Position numbers and translations under genes: made by a program. Shown here in pieces: positions 24,360-32,969 of a stretch of 64,000 nucleotides of DNA. The notes below the pieces were generated by a model. That model saw nothing but the letters and a program-made list of their open reading frames with translations. It was not told the origin of the DNA and searched no databases. The DNA comes from JACVRW01 sp963821275 (GTDB taxonomy: Bacteria > Actinomycetota > Thermoleophilia > Solirubrobacterales > Thermoleophilaceae), in assembly GCA_963821275.1 (NCBI GenBank), contig CAWGDF010000001.1, positions 682,001 through 746,000 of the forward strand, written 5' to 3'. Position 1 is the stretch's first letter. The number at the start of each line of letters is the position of its first letter.

Positions 24360-25653
24360 CGGCCCGCGGCGCCAGGGCGAACTGCAGCGAGCGCCCGGTG
24401 ACGTAGATCCGCTCGCGGTCGGCCACGACCGGATTGGCGTACTTGCCCGCGGCGAATCTCCAGACCCGCTTGCCGTCACGGGCGCGGACGGCGACGGTGG
24501 CGTCGGTCCCTCCGGCCACCGCCCGCTGAGCCTCCGAGCCGCAACTGGAGCAGATCGCGTAGTACACGAGACCGTCCATCACGGTGGGGGCCGCGTGCAC
24601 GGTGCCGCCGGCGGAGATCTGCCACTTGGTGTCGCCGGTGGCCGCGTCCAGCGCGAAGAACTTGCCGTCGTAGGTCCCCACGAAGACCTTGCGGTCGTAG
24701 ACCGCCGCCGCGCCGTAGATGTAGCTGCCCAGCGGGCGCGCCCAGAGGAGCTTCCCGCTCTTCGCGCCGTACACGTACATCGTCCCGTCGGTGTTGCCGA
24801 TGTAGACGCGGCCGTAGGCCACGGTGGGGGTCGCATACCAGAACTCGCGCGAGCCGAAGGTGGAGTTGGACTGGGCGCTCCACAGCAGTTTGCCGCTGCC
24901 CGCGCTCAGCGCGTAGAGCGTGCCGCCGTCCGAGGCGATGTAGACGCGCCCCTTCCAGTAGGCGGCCGAGGTATTGACCTCGTCGTCGGCCTGGAAGCTC
25001 CATACCTTCTTGCCGGTGCGGGCGTTGACCGAGTAGACCTTGCCGTCCCACGAGCCGACGTAGAGGCGGTTGTTGCGCAGCAGGGGCGAGGACTCGATCG
25101 GGGCGGTGTTGAAGCGCCAGCGCTCGCGCCCGGTGTCGGCGTCCCAGGCGACCAGGTAGCCGTTGGCTCCCGCCTGTCCCTGCAGGCACTCCACCGGGTG
25201 CATGTAGGACTGGTAGACGACGCCGTCGCCGATCGTGGGCGAGGAGGCCGCGCAGCGGCCGTTGCGCTTCTTCCAGTCGACCTTGCCGGTCCTCGCGTCG
25301 AGAGCGAAGAAGAGGCCCTTCTGCTGCGCGAGGTAGACCCGCCCGTAGCCGATCGCCGGAGGAAACTCGAGCGTGTCGTGGGCGTCGATCTGCCATACCC
25401 GGCGGTAGGGCGGCCGGTGATCGTAGGGTGAGACGTGCTGGCGGCCGATGTCGAAGCCGTAGGTCGGCCAGGGGCGCGGGTCCTCCCTCTCGGGCGGAGG
25501 CTTGGGCTCGGGGGCCTCGCCGGCCACGAACTCCTCGGTCGCCGAGCCACGCTTCTCGATCGGCTGTTTCTCGTTGTACGCGTACACGCCGACGGCGGCC
25601 GCGAGGGCGACGACGACAAGCCCGAGGACGACTAGAAGGGGTGGTCTCGTCAC
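24340..25653 (-). CDS. Membrane-anchored PQQ-like beta-propeller protein
   Basis: The 437-residue protein has an N-terminal membrane anchor (LLVVLGLVVVALAAAVGVYAY, residues 5-25), a Pro/Glu linker and an outward beta-propeller. Seven blades can be recognised by the repeated ending TG-x-x-x-W (ARTGKVDWKK, ADTGRERWRF, ARTGKKVWSF, GSGKLLWSA, KSGKLLWARP, ATGDTKWQI, RDGKRVWRF). It lacks the catalytic residues of PQQ dehydrogenases, so it is a scaffold in the BamB manner. Two Cys pairs (CAAS..., CSSC) may form disulfides. It is the second gene of a two-gene unit with 25676-27475. Confidence 0.8.
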   Translation of the reverse strand: MTRPPLLVVLGLVVVALAAAVGVYAYNEKQPIEKRGSATEEFVAGEAPEPKPPPEREDPRPWPTYGFDIGRQHVSPYDHRPPYRRVWQIDAHDTLEFPPAIGYGRVYLAQQKGLFFALDARTGKVDWKKRNGRCAASSPTIGDGVVYQSYMHPVECLQGQAGANGYLVAWDADTGRERWRFNTAPIESSPLLRNNRLYVGSWDGKVYSVNARTGKKVWSFQADDEVNTSAAYWKGRVYIASDGGTLYALSAGSGKLLWSAQSNSTFGSREFWYATPTVAYGRVYIGNTDGTMYVYGAKSGKLLWARPLGSYIYGAAAVYDRKVFVGTYDGKFFALDAATGDTKWQISAGGTVHAAPTVMDGLVYYAICSSCGSEAQRAVAGGTDATVAVRARDGKRVWRFAAGKYANPVVADRERIYVTGRSLQFALAPRAASRASR

Positions 25654-25675
25654 CCGCCCCAGGATGGCAAACGGG

Positions 25676-27475
25676 TCAGCCGGTTCTGCCGGTCTCGAGC
25701 CTGCGCCAGATGCGCTTCGTCACGAGCGGCAGCTCGACGCTCAGTCGGGCCTCGTCCAGCTCCCGCGCCCACTGCGGGCTGCCCGCGCGGACGACCAGGC
25801 CATCGCCCAGCCCGTAGGCAACGAACGCGGGCGCCGCCTCCTCCCGGCCCGCGCTCGAGAGCTGGCGGGCGGCGCCGGCGAGGCCCTGGGATTGCTCGAA
25901 GACCTCGAACTCCCCCACGAACTCCGTCAGACCGCCGAACAGCCCGAGCTGGTCCTGGAAGACCGTCAGCGGCGAGGCGCTGGTGCGAAGCAGGTCCGTT
26001 CGCTCGCCGAACGCGTCCGTCCGGTGCCGGCCCGAGGGGTCCCTCAGGGTCTCGCCCTCGAGCCGGACTGAGCGCCGGAAAGCCTCCGCGCCGAACGAGG
26101 AAGTCAGGCCACCGTCCTCGACGTAGGCGCGAAGCTTCCTAAGCAGCGGCTCGGGCAGCCAGAGCGCGCTGCCGGCGAAAGCCAGGCCCGGGGCATCCGC
26201 GAGCGCCGCCCCGTCGGCTCGGGCGAGGGAGAGGTCGGTGGTCAGGTCGTAGGGGAGCCGCTCGCGGTCCAGGAAGCGCAGCAGCGGCGCCACCTCGGCG
26301 GCGAAGCGAGGCGGAAGCCCGCCGCCCGCGAAGTGGCGGTCGAGCCGTACCGGCAACCGCTCGGGGAGGGTGTCGGCAAACCCGTCGAAATCGTCGTCGA
26401 CGGGGTTGAGCCCCTGCCAGCTCAGCGCCGGAAGCACGACGAGCGGACGCTCGCCGCCATCGGACTCTCCCTGCACCGCAAGCGGCCACACCGCCCGGCG
26501 GTTCCCGCTGCGGACCCGCACGAGGTAGACCCCGGTCTCCGCGTCGCTCGGCACCCGTACCCGGAAGGGGCCGCCGATTCGCCCTCCGCGGCGCACGGGC
26601 CGGGGCGTGCCGAGACGCGACAGAACGAAGTCGAAGCTGCGGTCCACCGGGCCGACTCGGAACTGGGCCAGCGAGCCCGCCTCCACGACCTCGAGCGGTC
26701 CCTCCAGGGTTAATGCCTCCACCGTCACCCCTGTCCCGGGCCGGCTCATGGCCGTGCTCGGGATCTCCGCCGGGGCGACCGCCAGGTTGCCCGCCCGGTC
26801 CCGCACCGTGACCGTGAACGCGTAGTCGCCCTCCTCGGCCGGCCGGGTGGCTTCCGGGCCGGCGCTCACCTCGCCGTCCCACACTCCGCTGCGGGTGTCG
26901 TCGCCCCGAAAGCGGCGCACCACCCGGGGCGGGCCGTCGTCGGTGCGGAACGCGCGGAACTCGGGGGCGGCGTTCCGCGGCCCCCGGTAGCGAATGCGCA
27001 CGCTGGGCACCTCCCCCGCGCCGATCACCGACGGGCGCGCCGAGGCCAACCGCACGGGGGGCGGCGTACGGTCCACCGTGACCTCCTTGACCGAGTCGAT
27101 CACCCTGCTCTCGTCCCGGCGCACCACCCGCATCCGGTAGGTGCCCTCCTGCACCGGACGCCCCTCGTCGTCGTTTCCGTCCCAGCGGAAGCGGTGCTTG
27201 GTGTCGCCGGCCAGCCGCTGATCCTCCACGAGTTGCCGCACCTCGTTGCCCTCCGCGTCGGTGATCGCGAAGCTCACGGTGGCCGGCTCGGAGAGATCGA
27301 AGCCGACGACTGCCTCGTCCCGGAAGCCGTCGCCGTTGGGCGAGAAGTGAACCGGCTTGGTGGCGAAGCGGATGACCAGCGGGAACTCGCTCTTGAGCTG
27401 CTGGGTGACGAAGAAGGCGCCGATCGTCGCGAACACGAGCAGAGCGAAGACGACACGGACCAGAGGCCGGCTCAT
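25676..27475 (-). CDS. Exported protein with FlgD-like Ig domains
   Basis: A 599-residue protein starting at ATG 27475 (MSRPLVRVVFALLVFATIGAFF..., one N-terminal membrane segment). The first domain (about 45-130) is a FlgD-type Ig fold: HFSPNGDGFRDEAVVGFDL, then RFRWDGNDDEGRPVQEGTYRMRV. A second similar domain spans about 140-250. The C-terminal half (LVVLPALSWQGLNPVDDDFDGFADTL onward) resembles the amidotransferase-like tail seen after such domains in exported actinobacterial proteins. No catalytic triad is clear. It lies between surface-glycan genes and 22 bp upstream of the propeller gene, so the two probably act together outside the cell. Confidence 0.65.
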   Translation of the reverse strand: MSRPLVRVVFALLVFATIGAFFVTQQLKSEFPLVIRFATKPVHFSPNGDGFRDEAVVGFDLSEPATVSFAITDAEGNEVRQLVEDQRLAGDTKHRFRWDGNDDEGRPVQEGTYRMRVVRRDESRVIDSVKEVTVDRTPPPVRLASARPSVIGAGEVPSVRIRYRGPRNAAPEFRAFRTDDGPPRVVRRFRGDDTRSGVWDGEVSAGPEATRPAEEGDYAFTVTVRDRAGNLAVAPAEIPSTAMSRPGTGVTVEALTLEGPLEVVEAGSLAQFRVGPVDRSFDFVLSRLGTPRPVRRGGRIGGPFRVRVPSDAETGVYLVRVRSGNRRAVWPLAVQGESDGGERPLVVLPALSWQGLNPVDDDFDGFADTLPERLPVRLDRHFAGGGLPPRFAAEVAPLLRFLDRERLPYDLTTDLSLARADGAALADAPGLAFAGSALWLPEPLLRKLRAYVEDGGLTSSFGAEAFRRSVRLEGETLRDPSGRHRTDAFGERTDLLRTSASPLTVFQDQLGLFGGLTEFVGEFEVFEQSQGLAGAARQLSSAGREEAAPAFVAYGLGDGLVVRAGSPQWARELDEARLSVELPLVTKRIWRRLETGRTG

Positions 27476-27510
27476 GGCCGGCCGCACCCTAGTGCACGAC
27501 AATCCCGCCG

Positions 27511-28590
27511 ATGCGGGTCCAGCTCGTCGATCCCTCGGGGGACGTGATGCCCTACGACCATGCCCTCGCCGGGGCGCTGGCGCGTCGCGGCGCGGAGGTC
27601 GAGCTCGTGACCTCGCGGTTCGTCCACGGCCCCACGCCCGAGCCCGCCGGCTATTCGGTGAGCCGGCCCTTCTACCGCCTCGCCACCCGCCTGGGGGCCG
27701 GTGCGGCGCGGCGGCGCCGGGCCCTCAAGCTGGTCGAGCACGTGCCCGACATGCTCCGCTACCGGCGGCGCGCGGCCGGCGCCGACGTCCGCCACTACCA
27801 ATGGCTCCCGCTCGAGCGGCTCGACTCGCACCTGCTGCCCTCCGCCCGCCCGCGTGTGCTCACCATGCACAACGTGATCCGGCGGGAGCGCTCGGGCCGG
27901 CGCCTGGCCGACAGGATGGATGCCGTGGTCGTGCACACCCGTCGCGGTGCGGAGCTGCTGGGGGCCGGCGAGCGCGTGCACGTGATCCCCCACGGGGCCT
28001 TCGAGCACCTCACCCGGATGCCGGACGAGCGGCCGCTTCCATCCGAGCTGGCCGCCGTCGAGGGGCCCGTCGTCCTCTGCTTCGGCCTGATCAGGCCCTA
28101 CAAGGGGGTCGACGTGCTCGTCGAAGCCTTCCGGGAGGTCGAGGGAGCAGAGTTGTGGGTCGTGGGACGGCCGCTCGGCGTTTCCATGGAGCGGCTGCGG
28201 CGGCTGGCGCCGCCCGGGCGGGTGCGCTTCGTCGAGCGCTACGTGAGCGACCGCGAACAGGCCGCCTTCTTTCGCCGCGCGGAGCTGCTGGTCCTGCCCC
28301 ACCGGACGGTCGACGTCTCCGGTGTGCTGTTCGCCGGCCTGGCCTTCGCGAAGGCGATGGTGCTTTCCGACGTGGGCGGCTTCAGGGAGATCGTCGAGGA
28401 CGAGGGTGCGGGGCGGCTCGTGCCGCCGGGCGATCCGGACGCCCTCGCCGCGGCCATCGGCGAGCTGCTCGCGCGGCCGCAGGAGCGGACGTTGCTGGAA
28501 CGGCACGCGGCCGAGGCCGCCGCGGGCCCCTATTCCTGGGACCGGATCGCCGGGCGCACCCTTGCCCTCTACGAGGAGGTGCTGGCGTGA
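27511..28590 (+). CDS. Glycosyltransferase family 4
   Basis: The 359-residue GT-B enzyme has an N-terminal acceptor domain (MRVQLVDPSGDVMPYDHALAGAL) and a typical family 4 donor domain: VIPHGAFEHL, VVLCFGLIRPYKGVDVLVEAF, LWVVGRP, VRFVERYVSDREQAAFFRRAELLVLP, and the EX7E-like stretch around SGVLFAGLAFAKAMVLSDVGGFREIVED. Its GTGA overlap with the formyltransferase gene shows they are co-translated, so it may transfer the formylated sugar. Confidence 0.9.
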   Translation: MRVQLVDPSGDVMPYDHALAGALARRGAEVELVTSRFVHGPTPEPAGYSVSRPFYRLATRLGAGAARRRRALKLVEHVPDMLRYRRRAAGADVRHYQWLPLERLDSHLLPSARPRVLTMHNVIRRERSGRRLADRMDAVVVHTRRGAELLGAGERVHVIPHGAFEHLTRMPDERPLPSELAAVEGPVVLCFGLIRPYKGVDVLVEAFREVEGAELWVVGRPLGVSMERLRRLAPPGRVRFVERYVSDREQAAFFRRAELLVLPHRTVDVSGVLFAGLAFAKAMVLSDVGGFREIVEDEGAGRLVPPGDPDALAAAIGELLARPQERTLLERHAAEAAAGPYSWDRIAGRTLALYEEVLA

Positions 28591-29354
28591 GGGTCGTGTT
28601 CATGGGCAAGTGCAAGCGCTCGGCGGCGCGGGCGCTCGACTGGCTGGTCGGGCAGGGAGTGGACGTCGCCGCGGTGGTTGCCGCGGAGCCCGACCGCTTC
28701 ACGCGCGAGGAGCAGCGACTCGATCTGGCGGCCAGGCGTCACGGCCTGGCGCTGGTCGACGACGAGGAGCTCTACACCTCGCCACCCGCGGACGTGGACC
28801 TGGTCCTCTCGTTCCTGTTCTGGAAGCGCATCCGGCCGCCGTTGATTGCTCTCGGGCGCCGCGGCTGCCTGAACTTCCACCCCGCGCCGCTGCCCGACCT
28901 GCGCGGCCTCGGCGGCATCAATGTGGCCATCCTGGAGGACCGGGCCGACTGGGGGGTCTCATGCCACTTCGTGGACGACGGCTTCGACACCGGAGACCTG
29001 GTCGAGGTCGAGCGCTTCCCCATCGACCGCCGGTCCGAGACCGCGCTGTCGCTCGACCTGAAGAGCCAGGAGCGCCTGTTCGGGCTCTTCCGCCGCGTGA
29101 TGGGGCGAGCGCTGGCCGGCGAAGCGCTTCCCCGCGAGCCCCAGGGCCGCGGCCGCTACGTCGACCGGGCGGAGTTCGAGTCTCTGCGGCTGGTGCGACC
29201 CGGCGACGACCTGGAGCGCAAGCTGCGCGCCTTCTGGTACCCGCCCTGGCCGGGGGCGGTGCTGGAGACCGACGCCGGCCCGCTCACCCTCGTGGACGAG
29301 CGCCTGCTCGCGGACGTGGCCGAGGCGTACCTCGAGGCCGGCCGCGTGCCCTGA
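28587..29354 (+). CDS. Formyltransferase family protein (sugar N-formyltransferase-like)
   Basis: A 255-residue protein (GTG start, VRVVFMGKCKRSAARALDWL) with the N-terminal formyltransferase fold. The catalytic Asn-His pair is in CLNFHPAPLPDLRGLGG and the Asp in HFVDDGFDTGDLVEVE, matching the N-H-D triad of formyl-THF enzymes. The short C-terminal domain ends FWYPPWPGAVLETD, like the OB-type tails of Fmt and ArnA. Being coupled to a glycosyltransferase and near a 4,6-dehydratase and a sugar aminotransferase, it more likely formylates an amino sugar nucleotide than Met-tRNA. Confidence 0.8.
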   Translation: MRVVFMGKCKRSAARALDWLVGQGVDVAAVVAAEPDRFTREEQRLDLAARRHGLALVDDEELYTSPPADVDLVLSFLFWKRIRPPLIALGRRGCLNFHPAPLPDLRGLGGINVAILEDRADWGVSCHFVDDGFDTGDLVEVERFPIDRRSETALSLDLKSQERLFGLFRRVMGRALAGEALPREPQGRGRYVDRAEFESLRLVRPGDDLERKLRAFWYPPWPGAVLETDAGPLTLVDERLLADVAEAYLEAGRVP

Positions 29355-29356
29355 GC

Positions 29357-29370
29357 GTGACGGCCGTCAC
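29357..29370. promoter_or_regulatory. CRP/FNR-type palindrome upstream of the cyclase gene
   Basis: GTGACGGCCGTCAC is a perfect 14-bp palindrome with the CRP half-sites GTGA-N6-TCAC. Its centre lies 40.5 bp before the predicted leaderless start at 29404, the class II activator position. Confidence 0.55.
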
Positions 29371-29391
29371 AGACGCGGAGGGGCCGCGAGG

Positions 29392-29397
29392 TACGCT
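29392..29397 (+). promoter_or_regulatory. -10 box TACGCT of the cyclase gene
   Basis: TACGCT ends 6 nt before the ATG at 29404. With no ribosome site in between, a leaderless mRNA is likely. Confidence 0.5.
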
Positions 29398-29403
29398 CCG
29401 GCC

Positions 29404-32400
29404 ATGAGCGCACTGGGCTGTGCGGCGTGCGGGAGCGAGAATCCCGCCGGCGCGCGTTTCTGCATGGCCTGCGGCGCGCGGCTCGAGCGCCGCTGTCCGT
29501 CGTGCGGCACGCCGGCTCCTCCCGAAGCGCGCTTCTGCATGAACTGCGGTCACGGCCTGGACGGCGCGGCCGCTGCGCCTCCGCCGGCCGAGAAGCCGCC
29601 GGAGGAGCGCCGTCAGGTCACGGTGCTGTTCGCCGACCTCTCCGGATATACGGCCATTGCCGAGCGCATGGACCCCGAGGCTGTGAAGAACCTCGTCGAC
29701 CGTGCGCTGATGCGGCTCGGACAGGAGGTTGAGCGCTTCGGAGGCACCGTAGACAAGTACATAGGCGACAACGTGATGGCGCTCTTCGGCGCGCCGCTGT
29801 CCCACGAGGACGACGCCGAGCGGGCGGTCAGGGTGGGGTTCGCCATGCAGGCGGCAATGTCGGAGATCAACGAGGGACTCCCGCCGGGCGAGCACCTGGA
29901 CCTGCGAGTGGGAGTCAACACGGGTGAGGTGCTGGCCGGGTCGGTGGGTCAGGCCTACACCGTCACGGGCGACACGGTGAACGTGGCCTCGCGCCTGCAG
30001 AGCGAGGGTCGCACGGGGAGCGTGACCGTGGGCGAGAGCACCATGCGCATCACCCGCGACGCCGTGCGCTACGCCGAGCTCGCCCCCCTTGCGCTCAAGG
30101 GGAAGGCCGAGCCGGTCCCGGCCTGGGAGGCGGTCGAGCTGCTGACGCCGCACGCGGCCGGCCGGCCGGTACCCGCCCGCGAGTCCCCGCTCATGGGCCG
30201 TGCCGACGAGCTCGCGGCCCTGGAGACGCTCTTCGAGCGGGTGGTTCGCGAGGGCGCCCCGCAGCTGGTGACGCTGGTGGGGCAGGCCGGCGTGGGCAAG
30301 TCACGGCTGCTGCGGGAGTTCGAGCGGCGCGTGAGCGGGCACGAGTCGCGGCCGGCGGTGCGCACCGGGCGCTGCCTGCCCTACGGCACGGGTCTGGTGT
30401 TCTGGGCGCTGGGGGAGGTGCTGCGCGCCGAGTGCGGGATCGTCGACTCGGATTCCTCCGAGGAGGCCTGGCGCAAGCTCTCCGCCTACGGCCAGACCCT
30501 CTTCAACGGCCCGGCCGACGACCTGGGCGAGCGCAAGGCTGCGCTCATTGGCCGGCTGCTCGGCGTCGAGGTGCCACCGGAGCTCGCCCCCGACGAACGC
30601 GATCCGGAAGCGCTGCGCGAGGCGTTCTTCTCGGCGCTGCGCTCCGCCGTGGAGGCCATCGCGCGGCGGCGGCCGCTGGTGCTCGCCTTCGAGGACATCC
30701 ACTGGGCCGACGACGGCATGCTCGACGCCATCGAGCACCTCGCACAGTGGGTGCGGGCGCCGCTCCTGCTGGTGTGCCTGGCCCGCGACGAGCTGCTCGA
30801 GCGCCGGCCGAGCTGGGGCGGCGGGCGCCGCTCGGCCACCCAGCTGCTGCTGGAGCCCCTGGGCGCGGCCGAGACGCGTGAGCTGGTGTCGGCGCTGATC
30901 TCCGACGGCCACGAGCTGGTGCCGGCGGTGGCCGAGCGCTCGGGGGGCAACCCGCTGTTCGCCGAGGAGATGTCGCGCCGGATCGTCGAGGAGGGCGCAG
31001 AGGCCGAGCAGCTCCCGGACACCGTGCAGGCGGTGCTGGCCGCCCGGCTCGACGCCCTCGATCCCTTCGAGCGCCGGTTGGTGCAGCAGGCCGCCGTGGT
31101 GGGGCGGACCTTCTGGGAGGGCTCGCTGGTCTCGCTTGCCGAGGCCGAGAACCGGGATCTGCGCCGCGCGCTGATCACCCTTCAGGAGAAGGACATCCTC
31201 GCCCCGGGAGCCGAGGGCCGGCTGGCCGGCGAGCGCGAGCTCGCCTTCAAGCACGTGCTCATCCGCGACGTGGCCTACGGGATGCTGCCCAAGGCCGTTC
31301 GCTCGCGCAAGCACTTCGAGGTGGGCACCTTCATCGAGGAGCGGGCAGGCGACCGCACCGACGAGGTGGTCACGCTCCTCGCCGAGCACTACGGTCGAGC
31401 CGCGTCGCTGGGCCGGGAGGGCGGCCTGCCCGATCCCGAGCTGGCCGGAATGCTCGAGCGCGGAGTGCACTTCCTGGAGGAGGCAGGCGACGCGGCCGGG
31501 CGGCTGTACTCGAACCGCGAAGCCGCGTCGCACTACCGGCACGCCCGCGAGGTGGGCGCCGGCGGCGAGCGGGCGGTGCTGGTCCGCATCGGCGAGAAGC
31601 TCGGCGACGTGTCGCTGCGGCTGGGCCGGGTGGACGAGGCGATCGGGGTCTGGACCGAGTGCCTGGACTGGCACCGCGGCCAGGAGGACCTGGAGCGGGT
31701 GGCCGACCTGCACCGCAAGATCGGCGCGGGACTGTCGCACAAGGGCGAGCGCAAGGCGGCGATCGAGCACTACCAGAGGGGGATCAACCTGCTGAAGGAC
31801 GGCAAGCCCCGCCTGGAGCTCGTGCGCCTCTACGAGGAGGCGGCCTGGCTCTACCTCCACACCGGCGACAACATGCTCGCCATCTACGCCTCGGAGAAGG
31901 CGCTGCGGCTGGCCGAGCGCCTGGGGGAGACCCGCGCCGCCAGCCGCGCCCACGGCATCTTCGGCCGCGTGTTCGGGCGGATCGGCGACACCGAGCGCGC
32001 GCGCCAGAACCTCGAGCGCGCCGTGGAGCTCGCCCGCGGCTCCGACCACACGGAGACCATCCTGGCGCTATCCGCGCTCGGGCGGCACCTGGAGATCTCC
32101 GAGGCCGACGTCGCGGGCGCGAAGGAGGCCTTCGAGGAGGCGCTCGCGCTGGCCGAGCAGGTGGGCGTGCTTCCCGCCCAGGTCGAGCTCCACGCCTCGC
32201 TGGCGCAGCTCGCGGTCTACGGGGCCGACTGGGAGCGCGTTGAGCGCGCCACAGAGGCCAGCGCCGAGCTGGCCGAGCGCGAGGGGCTGGTGGGCAAGCT
32301 CTGCCTCCCCTACGGCCTGCGCGGGCTCCTGCGCTGGCGCGAGGGTGAGCTCGACGAGGCCACGGCGCTGTTCCACCGGGCCCACGACCTCGCCGACCAG

Positions 32401-32919
32401 GTGGGCTGGTCGGAGTTCGTCTTCGAGGCGCTCTTCGCCTTGGCCGCCGCCTATCGCGACGCCGGCGACCTCGACGCGGCCACCACGGCGCTCGACCGGG
32501 CCATCGACGTCTGCGAGCGGGCCGGGCTGGTGGCCCAGTCGATCCAGGCCATCGGCGCCCGGGCCGTGATCCTGGCCCGGCGAGGGCGGCTCGATGCCGC
32601 CCGCGAGGCCGCCGAGGAGGCGACGGAGCTGGCGGAGCAGCTGCACTACCCGGTCGGGCGCGCTGCGGCGCTCGAGGCCCGCGGCACCGCGGCCGCCGAT
32701 CCCGCCGAGGGCGCCGCGCTGCTTGCCGAGGCCGAGGCCGCCTGGGAGGCCCTCGAGCGCCCGCTGGAGGCCGCCCAGGCCCGGCTCCTGAAAGGCCAGG
32801 TCCTCCTCGCGGTCGACCCCGCCGCGGGACGCGAGCAACTGGTCGCCGCGGCGGCCGAGACCGAGCGGCTGGGGGTCGCGCACCTGGCCGAGCGGGCGCG
32901 GGCGCTGGCGGCGGGCTGA
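29404..32919 (+). CDS. Class III adenylate cyclase with zinc ribbons, AAA ATPase and TPR repeats
   Basis: A 1171-residue signalling protein. Residues 1-50 hold two zinc ribbons (Cys 6, 9, 20, 23 and 31, 34, 45, 48). The cyclase domain (about 70-245) has metal Asp78 (LFADLSGYT) and Asp122 (DKYIGDNVMALFG), adenine-selecting Lys118 and Asp190, and transition-state Asn193 and Arg197 (GDTVNVASRLQ), so all catalytic residues are present. A STAND-type ATPase follows with Walker A GQAGVGKS (293-300) and LVLAFEDIHWADD. The rest is TPR repeats. It should make cAMP in the cytosol, gated by the ATPase/TPR sensor. A CRP-like site lies at -41. Confidence 0.9.
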   Translation: MSALGCAACGSENPAGARFCMACGARLERRCPSCGTPAPPEARFCMNCGHGLDGAAAAPPPAEKPPEERRQVTVLFADLSGYTAIAERMDPEAVKNLVDRALMRLGQEVERFGGTVDKYIGDNVMALFGAPLSHEDDAERAVRVGFAMQAAMSEINEGLPPGEHLDLRVGVNTGEVLAGSVGQAYTVTGDTVNVASRLQSEGRTGSVTVGESTMRITRDAVRYAELAPLALKGKAEPVPAWEAVELLTPHAAGRPVPARESPLMGRADELAALETLFERVVREGAPQLVTLVGQAGVGKSRLLREFERRVSGHESRPAVRTGRCLPYGTGLVFWALGEVLRAECGIVDSDSSEEAWRKLSAYGQTLFNGPADDLGERKAALIGRLLGVEVPPELAPDERDPEALREAFFSALRSAVEAIARRRPLVLAFEDIHWADDGMLDAIEHLAQWVRAPLLLVCLARDELLERRPSWGGGRRSATQLLLEPLGAAETRELVSALISDGHELVPAVAERSGGNPLFAEEMSRRIVEEGAEAEQLPDTVQAVLAARLDALDPFERRLVQQAAVVGRTFWEGSLVSLAEAENRDLRRALITLQEKDILAPGAEGRLAGERELAFKHVLIRDVAYGMLPKAVRSRKHFEVGTFIEERAGDRTDEVVTLLAEHYGRAASLGREGGLPDPELAGMLERGVHFLEEAGDAAGRLYSNREAASHYRHAREVGAGGERAVLVRIGEKLGDVSLRLGRVDEAIGVWTECLDWHRGQEDLERVADLHRKIGAGLSHKGERKAAIEHYQRGINLLKDGKPRLELVRLYEEAAWLYLHTGDNMLAIYASEKALRLAERLGETRAASRAHGIFGRVFGRIGDTERARQNLERAVELARGSDHTETILALSALGRHLEISEADVAGAKEAFEEALALAEQVGVLPAQVELHASLAQLAVYGADWERVERATEASAELAEREGLVGKLCLPYGLRGLLRWREGELDEATALFHRAHDLADQVGWSEFVFEALFALAAAYRDAGDLDAATTALDRAIDVCERAGLVAQSIQAIGARAVILARRGRLDAAREAAEEATELAEQLHYPVGRAAALEARGTAAADPAEGAALLAEAEAAWEALERPLEAAQARLLKGQVLLAVDPAAGREQLVAAAAETERLGVAHLAERARALAAG

Positions 32920-32969
32920 GCGGCATGCCCGCGCTCGCCCGCGTCGGCCCGAGGCGCCGCCCGGACCCC

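Noticed and set aside
25676..27502. Longer start at 27502 for the FlgD-Ig protein
   Set aside because: The nine extra codons (MSCTRVRPA) precede a clean signal/anchor start at ATG 27475 and are close to the divergent gene's promoter region.
29357..29370. Palindrome as terminator of the formyltransferase gene
   Set aside because: A 14-bp palindrome without loop cannot make a stable RNA hairpin with a proper loop, and it fits CRP half-sites at -41 better.
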